Source of the DNA: Nocardiopsis eucommiae
GTDB taxonomy: Bacteria; Actinomycetota; Actinomycetes; Streptosporangiales; Streptosporangiaceae
Assembly (NCBI GenBank): GCA_018388625.1
Contig: CP074402.1
Location: forward strand, 5,580,001-5,644,000
Direction: 5' to 3'
Length of the DNA: 64,000 bases
The position numbers and the translations under genes were made by a program. Below, piece after piece: positions 18,480 to 26,453 of this stretch (position 1 is the stretch's first letter; each line of letters starts with the position of its first letter). The notes below the pieces were generated by a model. That model worked only from the letters and a program-made list of their open reading frames with translations. It was not told the origin of the DNA and did not search any database.

Positions 18480-19883
18480 TCACCCGTCCTCGGGAGGAGC
18501 GGCCGGGGGCAGGGTGATCACCACACCGAACCCGCGCCGCCCCTGGTCAGCGAGGCCGTCACCCAGGTTGAGGCGCCCACCGGACTCACGGACCAGGTCC
18601 GCGACGATCGGCAGCCCCAGCCCGGTGCCCTCGGTGTTCTGGTGCCTCGGGGAACGCCAGAAGCGGTCCAGGGCGGCCTCGCGCTCCTCCTTCGGCAGGC
18701 CCACACCGTTGTCCAGCACCCCGATCCGCACCTGCTCACCGTCCTCGGCGCGCACCTCGATCCGGGTCCCGCCGGACAGCCGCAGCGCGTTGCTGACCAA
18801 CTCGTCCAGAATGCTGCCCAGACCGCCCGCGGGGGCGTGCGCCCACAGGTGATCGGGCAGGTCCGTGGTCACCTCCATCCCACGGGACTCCCCCAGGGCC
18901 TTCCAGCGCGCCACCCGCGTGTCCACCACCCCGGTGACCTCCACCACCTCGGTACCGGTCACGCTCTCCAGTCGGGTGGCGGCCAGAAGCGAGTTCAGCA
19001 TGCGGTGCATGACGGTGGCCTCGTCGATCGCGATCGCGTGCGCCTCTCTGGCCTCGGCGCCCTTCAGGTAGGGGGACAGGTTCTCCACCGAGAGCCGCAG
19101 ACTGGCCAGGGGGTTGCGGAGCTGGTGGGAGGCTTCGGAGACGAACGAGCGCTGGCGTTCCAGCGCGCGGCGCACCACTCCCACCATGGTGTTGAAGGAG
19201 TCGGTGAGGCGGCGCAGCTCCGGCGGGCCGCGTTCCGCGTCCACGTGGACGTCCAGGTCACCCGAGGTCACCGCCGTGGTCGCGGCGTCCAGCCGGTGAA
19301 TGGGCTGGAGGACCCAGCGGGACAGCGGCAGCGAGGCCGCCACCAGCAGCCCCAGCGGCACGATGCTGAACAGGGCCATCCACCCCCACGTGGTGAGGAT
19401 GTCCTCGCTCAGGACGTCGGTGGGCGAGACCAGCACCACCGCCCCGGCGACCTCGCTGTCACGGCCGATGGGTTCGGCGATGACCAGGGGGTCCGACCGC
19501 CAGGGCCACACCGTGGTCGGGGGCTCGGGGCGTTCGCCCGCCAGCGCCACCGTGATCACCGAACCCATGCCCACGTCCGCGACCAGTGCGCGCATCCGGT
19601 CGGTCCCGCCGGAGCCCGCGATCACCTCCCCGTCCGGGGCGACCAGCACCACGGGGATGCCGTAGAGCTGTTCGTACCGGGACATCTCCTGGGTGAGGGC
19701 GTTGCTCCGCTCGGCCTGGAGGGCCGTCCCCGCCAGCGAGGCGAACCGGCCCGCGTCGCCCAGGCGGTCGACGTACACGGCCTGGGTCTGCTGTTGGGCG
19801 ATGACCGTCGCCATGGGCACCAGGACCGCGCCGACCAGCACGAAGGCCACCGGAAGCAGGATGGTCAGGAGACGGCGGAGCAC
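18480..19883 (-). CDS. Membrane sensor histidine kinase
   Basis: Protein of 467 residues. There are two transmembrane helices (about 8-28 and 168-188) flanking a 140-residue extracellular sensor, then a HAMP domain. The dimerization/phosphoacceptor helix is SEASHQLRNPLASL (His about 253). The HATPase_c domain has the N box DELVSNALRLS and G boxes DNGVGL and GTGLGL. The GTG start at 19883 lies 3 bases after the response-regulator stop, so the two are co-transcribed. The extracellular sensor resembles the tricarboxylate-sensing TctE layout, consistent with reading out the neighbouring TAXI protein (inference). Confidence 0.9.
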   Translation of the reverse strand: MLRRLLTILLPVAFVLVGAVLVPMATVIAQQQTQAVYVDRLGDAGRFASLAGTALQAERSNALTQEMSRYEQLYGIPVVLVAPDGEVIAGSGGTDRMRALVADVGMGSVITVALAGERPEPPTTVWPWRSDPLVIAEPIGRDSEVAGAVVLVSPTDVLSEDILTTWGWMALFSIVPLGLLVAASLPLSRWVLQPIHRLDAATTAVTSGDLDVHVDAERGPPELRRLTDSFNTMVGVVRRALERQRSFVSEASHQLRNPLASLRLSVENLSPYLKGAEAREAHAIAIDEATVMHRMLNSLLAATRLESVTGTEVVEVTGVVDTRVARWKALGESRGMEVTTDLPDHLWAHAPAGGLGSILDELVSNALRLSGGTRIEVRAEDGEQVRIGVLDNGVGLPKEEREAALDRFWRSPRHQNTEGTGLGLPIVADLVRESGGRLNLGDGLADQGRRGFGVVITLPPAAPPEDG

Positions 19884-19886
19884 CGG

Positions 19887-20554
19887 TCAGACCTCGTCGA
19901 GCAGGTAGCCGACCCCGCGCACCGTGCGGATGCGCGGGGTGGGGCCGATCTTGGCGCGCAGGGACGCGATGTGGGTGTCGAGGGTACGGGAGGAGGCCTC
20001 CCAGGCGGCGCCCCAGACCTGGTCGAGGATCTGGTCCCGGGCGACCACGCGCGGGGAGCGTTCCACCAGCAGACGCAGGAGGTCGAACTCCTTGCGGGTC
20101 AGCGGCAGGGGTTCGGCTCCCATGAGGGCCTCCCGGGAGTGGACGTCCAGGGTCAGCGTCCCGACCCGCAGCGGGGGTCGGCCTGCTCAGGTTCGGCCCG
20201 CGCCGTCCGGGTGCGGCGCAGCACGGCGTCGATGCGCGCCAGGAGTTCGGCGACGCCGAAGGGCTTGACCACGTAGTCGTCGGCGCCCGCCCGCAGGCCC
20301 CGGACCCGGTCGCGTTCCTCGCCCCGGGCCGTGACGGCGATGATGGCGGTCTGCGGGCGTTCGCGGAGCTTGCGCAGGAGGTCGATCCCGTCGGCGTCGG
20401 GCAGGCCGAGGTCGAGCAGGACCACGTCCGCCGAGGGCGCCGAGAGGGCCCGTTCGGCCGTGGCCACCCGCTGTACGTCGAAGGAGGCTGCCCGGAGCGC
20501 GGTGACCAGCCCGCGCGCCACCCGGTCATCGTCCTCGACCACGAGAATACGCAT
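19887..20554 (-). CDS. OmpR/PhoB-family response regulator (one frame break at 20173-20177)
   Basis: The N-terminal receiver domain has acidic residues EDDD (7-10), phosphoacceptor Asp about 48 in LLDLGLPDADG, and Lys in VVKPFG. The C-terminal winged helix has LTRKEFDLLRLLVER and RTVRGVGYLLDEV. One extra C in the 20173-20177 run joins ADPPLRVGTLTLDVHSREAL between the domains, giving about 222 residues, the standard size. ATG 20554 is the start. It is the first gene of an operon with the kinase. Likely targets are the DASS and TAXI genes. Confidence 0.88.
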
Positions 20555-20901
20555 GGCTAGCCATAGTAGGCAGAGACCGGGGCACTCGCCCCACCGGCAC
20601 GCGTCCAGCCCCGTTCGGGCGCCCTCCGGGGACGGGCGGCAGCCGCCCCACCGGCACGTGCTCAGCCCCGCAGGTTCACCCGCCGAGGGATGTGCGGGAT
20701 GGCCTCCCGGATCACCTGCGCCGGGCCCACGAAGGATCGGGTTTCCACAGCCTGTGGAAAAGATTCGACGGCGGAACGGTTCGGTCGCGGTCGACCGGAA
20801 CGCGCCTCCGCAACGGGGGTTCCCCAGCCTTCCACGGGCAGCGACCGGTGGGACCAGCGCCTTCCTCACCGCTTCCGGAACTGTCGCTCCGCTGCGGCAG
20901 C
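20555..20901. other. Intergenic region with direct repeats and a palindrome
   Basis: 347 bases between the divergent response regulator and DUF1963 gene. It contains a direct repeat (gccccaccggcacg at 20588 and again at 20645, with similar following bases) and a perfect palindrome at 20742-20760 (TTTCCACAG-C-CTGTGGAAA). No gene is supported. Confidence 0.5.
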
Positions 20902-21677
20902 ATGTCCGGTATGCACAGCCCTCAGACCTACCGCGAAGCGGCCCGCGCCAAGGGTGTCCCCGAACACGCCATCGAACTGGCCCTCAGTCTCGCCCTCCCC
21001 CAGGCCGAGCTCACCGGGACGGACGAGGACGGCGGCATCCTGGTCGGGCGGTACGGCGGCCTCCCCTCACTCCCCGAGGGCGTCGAGTGGAACAGCGGCC
21101 TGGACTTCGTCGCGAGCGTCGACTGCGCCGCCCTGCCCCCGGACGCCTGCAACCTCCCCTGCCACGCGACGGCCACCTGCTGTTCTTCGCCGCCCGGACC
21201 GACCCCGACGGGTTCGCGCTGATGGAGAACTCCCGCTCCGTGATCCACGTTCCGGCGGGTACGCCCACCACCGAGCGGCCGGTCCCCGACGACCAGGAGT
21301 ACTTCCCCGCCCTCGACCAGCACCCCTCTACGCCCGGACCTTCCCGAGCCTCCCGTCGAGCGCCGACGACGCCGTCCTTCTCCACCCGGAGATCAGCGAC
21401 CTCTACTTCGAGCACGATCTGGAGTACCTCGACCAGAGATCCCGTCAATGGGAAGTCAGCCTGTACCTGGGCGGATACGCCTACTCGCCGCAGGACCCGC
21501 CCATCATGGGCTCCTCCCCGAGGACGAGAAGGGGGCTGGGTACTGCTGGCCCAGGCCCAGTTGGACATGCCCGACGACCCGGGCTTCACCGCGTGCGTGT
21601 TCTGGATCATCCAGCGCGACGAGCTCGCGGCGGGGAACTTCGCGGCGGCGGGGCTGGTGTCGATCTCCTACCACTGA
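20902..21677 (+). CDS. DUF1963 (YwqG-like) protein, four frame breaks
   Basis: The pieces line up as one DUF1963 protein of about 258 residues. They are GILVGRYGGLPSLPEGVEW near the start, then DGHLLFFAARTDPDG, then VSLYLGGYAYSPQDPPIMG, then LLAQAQLDMPDDPGF and CVFWIIQRDELAAGNF. One extra C or G at each of 21156-21159, 21323-21326, 21516-21519 and 21531-21535 restores a single frame to the stop at 21677. Family members (YwqG) have a beta-rich fold of unknown function. The start could be ATG 20902 or 20911; neither has a good SD. Confidence 0.78.
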
Positions 21678-21831
21678 CGTGCCGGGTCGGGGGTCTCCCG
21701 CGCGGGGACCCCGGACAGCACGAACGGCCGCCCAGCACCGGTGTGGACGGCCGCGTCAGCGGTGCGAGTCCGGACAGGGGGTGAGATCACGGGCCCCTGG
21801 TCAGGACGGAGGCCGAATCAGTCCGTGCGCT

Positions 21832-22271
21832 TCATGCCGACACGGACTCCTCGGTTCCGCGCGCCTGGCGGACGCGGCCCCAGGGCAGGAGTCGGTCCAC
21901 CGCGTGGCGACCTCCCGAGAACCCGAGAGCCAGGGCGGCGACGCCGAGCACGAGCACGAGCTCGTATCCGCCGACCAGCGGAGTACCGACGTGGGCGAAG
22001 ACGTACGCGCCCACCATCATGAGGGCGAGGGACAGGCCCGCGAGCGGCAGCGCGAAGCCGACGACGAGCGCCACACCGGCACCCACCTCGACGATCACGG
22101 CGACGAGGACGGACAGGGTCGGGAAGGGCACGCCCATGGCCGCGAAGCCCTGGGTGGCGCCTTCCAGGTCAACGGCCTTCTGGAGCCCGTGGAGGATGAA
22201 CAGCCCCCGATCACGGCCCTGGCGAGCAGGGCGACGAGATCGCCGGCCCTGCTTCTGATCGATTCGTTCAT
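21832..22271 (-). CDS. DoxX-family membrane protein (one frame break at 22204-22208)
   Basis: Small protein of about 146 residues with four helices. After adding one G at 22204-22208 the N terminus (DLVALLARAVIGGLFILHG) runs into LQKAVDLEGATQGFAAMGVP and VLVAVIVEVGAGVALVVGF, a typical DoxX/SURF4-like pattern. DoxX proteins are linked to thiol redox balance and quinone-associated functions. ATG 22271 is the start. It lies downstream of, and on the same strand as, the MarR gene. The palindromic gttgca/tgcaac at 22318-22334 in its promoter may be an operator. Confidence 0.8.
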
Positions 22272-22464
22272 GGTGTTCCTGTTCTGTGAGCGGGTATCCC
22301 GGAGTGGGCGGCCACCTCGTTGCACAGACTGCAACACTTGAGGTCACAACTTTTTCCCGGGAAGCAGCATGGTAGTACGTATCCGGCCGAACACATAGCG
22401 TCCCGGGGAACGGGTTCGCCGGGACCACCATCCACCCAGGTCAGGACAGGGAACAGAACTCCAC

Positions 22465-22971
22465 TCAGTCCCGGGTGCCGATCCCGTCAGGGTCGGGGTA
22501 CCGGGGCTCCTCGCCCTGGGGGTCGAGCACGGACAGCATGGACTCGGAGATCTCCCGCAGCTGCCCCACCTGCTCGGGACTGAGCGTGTCGAACAGGACC
22601 CGCCGCACCTCGTGCACGTGCCCCGGAGCCGCGTCCTCCAGCGCCTTCATCCCGACGGGCGTGATCTCCACGATCACGGTGCGCCGGTCCTCCGGCCGCT
22701 TGTGGCGGTGGATCATCCCGTCGCCCTCCAGCCGCGCGGCGGCGTGCGAGAGCCGACTCGGCGACGAGCGCAGCAGGCGGGCCAGCCGCGTCATCGTCAG
22801 CTCACGCCCCGGCGCCTCCGACAGCATGGCCAGGATCTGGTAGTACGCGTGCGGCAGCCCGGCGTCGTGCCTGAGCTGGCGGTCCAGTGCGCCGTCGAGC
22901 AGGTTGACGGCCATCAGGAAGGCACGCCACGTGTTCTGCTCGCCGTCGTCGAGCCAGCGTGTCTCGGCCAT
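22465..22971 (-). CDS. MarR-family transcriptional regulator
   Basis: Winged-helix regulator of 168 residues from ATG 22971. The DNA-binding part is ELTMTRLARLLRSSPSRLSH followed by AAARLEGDGMIHRHKRPEDRR, the wing of MarR proteins. It is divergent from the LigB-type dioxygenase, and a palindrome (22993-23008) lies between them. It is therefore a likely repressor of the dioxygenase and possibly of doxX. An open frame extends upstream to 23025 but crosses the operator, so I prefer the internal ATG. Confidence 0.9.
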   Translation of the reverse strand: MAETRWLDDGEQNTWRAFLMAVNLLDGALDRQLRHDAGLPHAYYQILAMLSEAPGRELTMTRLARLLRSSPSRLSHAAARLEGDGMIHRHKRPEDRRTVIVEITPVGMKALEDAAPGHVHEVRRVLFDTLSPEQVGQLREISESMLSVLDPQGEEPRYPDPDGIGTRD

Positions 22972-22992
22972 CGGTCCTGTGCCCCCTGAAAT

Positions 22993-23008
22993 ACTTGAGC
23001 GTTCAATT
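22993..23008. promoter_or_regulatory. Probable MarR operator
   Basis: ACTTGAGCGTTCAATT is an imperfect palindrome (TTGA...TCAA arms) in the 85-base divergent promoter between marR and the dioxygenase gene. The shape and position match MarR-family operators. Confidence 0.65.
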
Positions 23009-23056
23009 GTGTTTCTACCGGACACGGACCATCACCCCGAACCCGGAGGCGCCGCC

Positions 23057-23836
23057 ATGGCGACACGCATGCCCACGCTGTACCTGAGCCACGGCGCACC
23101 ACCCCTGGCCGACGACACCGAGTGGACCCGCCAGCTGGCCGACTGGTCTGGTGACCTCGTCCGCCCGAAGGCGATCCTCGTCGTCTCCGCGCACTGGGAG
23201 GACGCACCGCTCACCATCGGCGCGACCACGGACGACACCCCTCTGACCTACGACTTCTGGGGTTTCCCGCAACGCTACTACGACGTGACCTACGCCGCCC
23301 CGGGTGCTCCGGCACTCGCGGAGCGCGTCCGCGAACTCACCACTGGTCCAGGTGAGACCCTCCACCAGGACCCCACCCGCGGCCTCGACCACGGCGCCTA
23401 CGTACCGCTGAAGGAGATGTACCCGGAAGCCGACATCCCGGTCCTCCAGGTTTCCATGCCCACGCTCGACCCGGCACGCCTCCTCGAACTCGGGCGCCGC
23501 CTCGCGCCCCTGCGCGACGAGGGCGTACTGATCATGGGCAGCGGTTTCACCACCCACAACCTCCGGGAGATGTCCCGGCGGACCCACGGGGACGCGCCCT
23601 CCTGGTCGGTCGAGTTCGACGACTGGACCCACCGGGCCGTCCTGGACCACGACGTCGACGCGCTCCTGGACTTCCGGCACAAGGCCCCGGCCGCGGCCCT
23701 CGCCCACCCGCGCAGCGACCACTTCGCACCCCTGTTCGTCGCGCTCGGCGCGGGACTGGAGGACCACCGGACCGCCACGTCCACGGTGGACGGCTTCTGG
23801 CACGGGCTGGCCAAGCGATCGTTCCAGTTCGACTGA
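23057..23836 (+). CDS. LigB-subunit extradiol ring-cleavage dioxygenase (DODA type)
   Basis: Protein of 259 residues of the YgiD/4,5-DOPA dioxygenase class. Metal-ligand segments are visible: LYLSHGAPPLADD (His about 13), VVSAHWED (His about 48), GLDHGAYVPLKEMYP and SGFTTHNLR. Such enzymes use Fe(II) or Zn to open catechol rings. In bacteria the class is often MarR-controlled beside doxX, as here. ATG 23057 follows a ggagg SD. The natural substrate is unknown. Confidence 0.9.
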   Translation: MATRMPTLYLSHGAPPLADDTEWTRQLADWSGDLVRPKAILVVSAHWEDAPLTIGATTDDTPLTYDFWGFPQRYYDVTYAAPGAPALAERVRELTTGPGETLHQDPTRGLDHGAYVPLKEMYPEADIPVLQVSMPTLDPARLLELGRRLAPLRDEGVLIMGSGFTTHNLREMSRRTHGDAPSWSVEFDDWTHRAVLDHDVDALLDFRHKAPAAALAHPRSDHFAPLFVALGAGLEDHRTATSTVDGFWHGLAKRSFQFD

Positions 23837-23880
23837 TCGGCACCCGCCGGAACGTCGGCGGATGCTGGCAGACTGCCGCC

Positions 23881-24450
23881 ATGGACGAAGAGCACCACCC
23901 CGCCGACGCGAGGTCCGTGGCGGACCTGCTCCGGGTCGAGGGCCGCGTCAGGTACCTGCACTTCTGGGGGCACCAGCCGCCGCCCAGCGGGGTGTCGTCG
24001 AGCTGCCTCTCCCAGTGGTGGCCCGCCGACTTCACCGTGGACGGAACCACCTACCGCACCGCCGAGCACTACATGATGGCCGGGAAGGCGCGGCTCTTCG
24101 GGGACCCCGAGGCCGCCGACCAGATCGTGGCGGCCGGACACCCGCGCGACGCCAAGGTGATCGGCCGCCAGGTCCGCGGCTTCGACCAGGAGGTCTGGGA
24201 ACGGGAGCGCTTCGAGATCGTCGTCCAGGGGAGTGTCGCCAAGTTCGGCCAGCACGAGGACCTGCGCGCGTTCCTGCTCGGCACCGGGCGGCGCGTGCTG
24301 GTCGAGGCCAGCCCCCGCGACCGGATCTGGGGCATCGGCCTGGGCCGCTCCCACGAGAACGCCGAGCGCCCCCGCTTCTGGCGCGGTCGCAACCTGTTGG
24401 GTTTCGCCCTCATGGAGGCCAGGGCCAGGCTCTCCGAGGAGACCGGCTGA
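23881..24450 (+). CDS. NADAR-domain protein (YbiA/RibX-like)
   Basis: Protein of 189 residues with the NADAR pattern: LHFWGHQP near the start, LSQWWPADFTVDGTTYRTAE followed by HYMMAGKARLFGD, GLGRSHENAERPRFWRGRN and LLGFALMEARARL. Members are N-glycosidases acting on riboflavin-pathway intermediates (YbiA) or on ADP-ribosylated guanine. The length is typical. It starts 44 bases after the dioxygenase stop on the same strand and could share its transcript. Confidence 0.88.
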   Translation: MDEEHHPADARSVADLLRVEGRVRYLHFWGHQPPPSGVSSSCLSQWWPADFTVDGTTYRTAEHYMMAGKARLFGDPEAADQIVAAGHPRDAKVIGRQVRGFDQEVWERERFEIVVQGSVAKFGQHEDLRAFLLGTGRRVLVEASPRDRIWGIGLGRSHENAERPRFWRGRNLLGFALMEARARLSEETG

Positions 24451-24721
24451 ACGAGGGAGACCGTTCTCCCCGATTTCACTTCGGATTCCCCTGTTCACGC
24501 TGTGTGGTCGCACCGGCGGGAGTAGAGTCCGAACACGCGGACAGCACGGTGCCCCGGCACCCGCGCCTGTTTCCCGCCCTTGGCCCCGTGCCGACACCCT
24601 CGGCTCGACCTCGCGGACCACCCCGGGGTCCCGCCGTTCCCGGGAGACAGATCCTCCAGCTTCGAGCGCGCGTTCCGGACTCCACCGTCCTCACCTTCAG
24701 GACGACACTCAGGGGACTCCC

Positions 24722-24961
24722 ATGGCCTACTACCGCATCCAGCTGAACGACGGTTCCTCCCGCACCCTCCAGGCGGTGCGCCTACGCACCGACGCGAGCA
24801 GCCTCTACCTGGAGGAGCGCGCGGCCGGCGACTGGCGGCAGGTGTTCAGCAACCCGATCGGGGAGGTGAGCCGCGTCCAGCGCCGGTTCACCGAGAACGA
24901 CGGCACGTGGACCTGGCTGCCCGAGCGCCTGCCCGCCCCGATCGGCGTCCGCGCCTGGTGA
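24722..24961 (+). CDS. Hypothetical small protein
   Basis: Protein of 79 residues from ATG 24722 with strong G/C-rich third positions and a plausible SD (aggggac). The sequence pattern YYRIQLNDGSSRTLQAVRLR and GDWRQVFSNPIGEVSRVQRR looks like a compact beta-rich fold. I do not recognise the family. It stands alone between the NADAR gene and the convergent TetR gene. Confidence 0.65.
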   Translation: MAYYRIQLNDGSSRTLQAVRLRTDASSLYLEERAAGDWRQVFSNPIGEVSRVQRRFTENDGTWTWLPERLPAPIGVRAW

Positions 24962-25012
24962 TCCGCCTCCCGCGCGGGGCGTGGCGGCCCCGCGTCCGTC
25001 GGGCTGCGGGCC

Positions 25013-25591
25013 TCAGCCCTCCAGGGTGAGCTGGTCCACGACCAGATCCACCAGCCCCTCCAGGCTCCCCTCGGCCGCCAGCACTCCGGGCAGTGTCAGG
25101 TGCTCGGTGACCAGCCAGTTCAGCGCCAGGTACAGGACCACCACCGTGCTCCGGCCGCCGGGCATGCCGCTCTGCTCGTGGAAGGCGATGTTGGCGTCCA
25201 GGTCGGCGCGGACCCGGGCGGTGAGGTCGGCGCGCAGCTCCGGGCGGCGGGTGGCCTCCAGCTGGAGTTCGAGCGTGGCCAGGTACACGTTGGGGTCCGC
25301 GGCCATACGCGTGACCGTGGCGCGCATGACCTCCGCGACCTTGGCCCGGGTCCGGGGGCCCTCCAGCACGTTGGCCCACTCCTCCTGTTCGGGCATGAAC
25401 CGCTCGTAGGTGCGGACGCTGGTCTGGGCGAGCAGGTCCTCACGGCTGGTGAAGTAGTTGGAGGCCGTGCCGACGGGCACACCCGCGCGGGTGTCCACGG
25501 CGCGGTAGGTGAGCCCCCGCGCGCCCTCCTCAGCGAGCGCGTCGATGGCGGCGTCGAGCAGCGCGGCACGCCGTTCAGGGTTCCTGACCAT
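25013..25591 (-). CDS. TetR-family repressor
   Basis: Protein of 192 residues. The N-terminal helix-turn-helix is EEGARGLTYRAVDTRAGVPV followed by GTASNYFTSREDLL, and the C-terminal domain is helical and ligand-binding. The start at ATG 25591 follows an aagggaag SD. It is divergent from the RibD-like reductase, with a long palindrome between them, so it most likely represses that gene and itself. The ligand is unknown. Confidence 0.9.
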   Translation of the reverse strand: MVRNPERRAALLDAAIDALAEEGARGLTYRAVDTRAGVPVGTASNYFTSREDLLAQTSVRTYERFMPEQEEWANVLEGPRTRAKVAEVMRATVTRMAADPNVYLATLELQLEATRRPELRADLTARVRADLDANIAFHEQSGMPGGRSTVVVLYLALNWLVTEHLTLPGVLAAEGSLEGLVDLVVDQLTLEG

Positions 25592-25648
25592 GTGTTCTTC
25601 CCTTCGTGTGCGGAAATCTCGTGCGACCGCTTGGCAAACCACTATGTG

Positions 25649-25674
25649 TGAAGTACTTTAATCGAAGTACTTCA
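25649..25674. promoter_or_regulatory. TetR operator
   Basis: Perfect 10-bp inverted repeat TGAAGTACTT - TAATCG - AAGTACTTCA in the 130-base divergent promoter between tetR and the reductase gene. Each arm also contains the self-palindrome AAGTACTT. Confidence 0.8.
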
Positions 25675-25721
25675 AGCTTAGTGGTCAATCGGCCGCAGGA
25701 GTACCCCTTCCCAGGAGACAC

Positions 25722-26330
25722 ATGCGAACCCTCACCTACTTCGTCGCGGTATCGATCGACGGCTACGCCTGCGGCCCCGACAACTCGTACGACTTCTACG
25801 AGGCCCCCGACCCGGGCGGCGAGCTCGGAGACAACGGCCGGTTCCACGTCGACGAGTACCCCGAACTCCTTCCCACCGTGGCGCGCGCCGCGCTGGGGCT
25901 GGACGTTCCCAACAAGCACTTCGACACCATGCTCCAGGGCCGCGGCTCCTACCAGGTCGCCCTGGACGAGGGCGTGACGAGCCCCTACGACCACATGCGC
26001 CAGATCGTCTTCTCCCGCAGCCTGCCCACCGACATCGACCCCAACGTCACCGTCGTGGCCACGGACCCGTTGGAGACCATCCGCGAACTCAAGAAGGAGG
26101 AGGGTCCCCTGGGGATCGTCATCGTCGGCGGCCCGATCATGGCCGGATACCTGCTCCCGGAGATCGACGAACTCATGATCAAGCGCTACCCCGTCGTCGC
26201 CGGTCACGGCCGCCCCCTCTTCGAGGGGGCCGCCTTCGATCCCGCCCGCTTCGAGCGGCTGAGCAGCACCACCTTCGAGGGCGGCGCCGACTACACGCTC
26301 TTCCGTCGCCGCGTCTCCAGTGCGACGTGA
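25722..26330 (+). CDS. RibD-C/dihydrofolate-reductase-like protein
   Basis: Protein of 202 residues with a DHFR-like Rossmann fold. It opens with MRTLTYFVAVSIDGYACGPD, then GRGSYQVALDEGV and IVIVGGPIMAGYLLPEIDEL, the NADPH-binding glycine block, followed by KRYPVVAGHGRPLFEG. These stand-alone RibD-C proteins are common next to TetR regulators. They are presumed NADPH-dependent reductases with no known substrate. ATG 25722 is the start, just after the operator. Confidence 0.87.
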   Translation: MRTLTYFVAVSIDGYACGPDNSYDFYEAPDPGGELGDNGRFHVDEYPELLPTVARAALGLDVPNKHFDTMLQGRGSYQVALDEGVTSPYDHMRQIVFSRSLPTDIDPNVTVVATDPLETIRELKKEEGPLGIVIVGGPIMAGYLLPEIDELMIKRYPVVAGHGRPLFEGAAFDPARFERLSSTTFEGGADYTLFRRRVSSAT

Positions 26331-26453
26331 ACCGGGTGCCGGCACCGACCAGCCGCCGACACGACGGGGCGGGGCGGGGCACGGAACGGCTCAGCGAGAT
26401 CAGCGGCCACCGGTAGTCTGTCCCCGCCCCGATCCCCCTCCCCCTGAGGCCTC

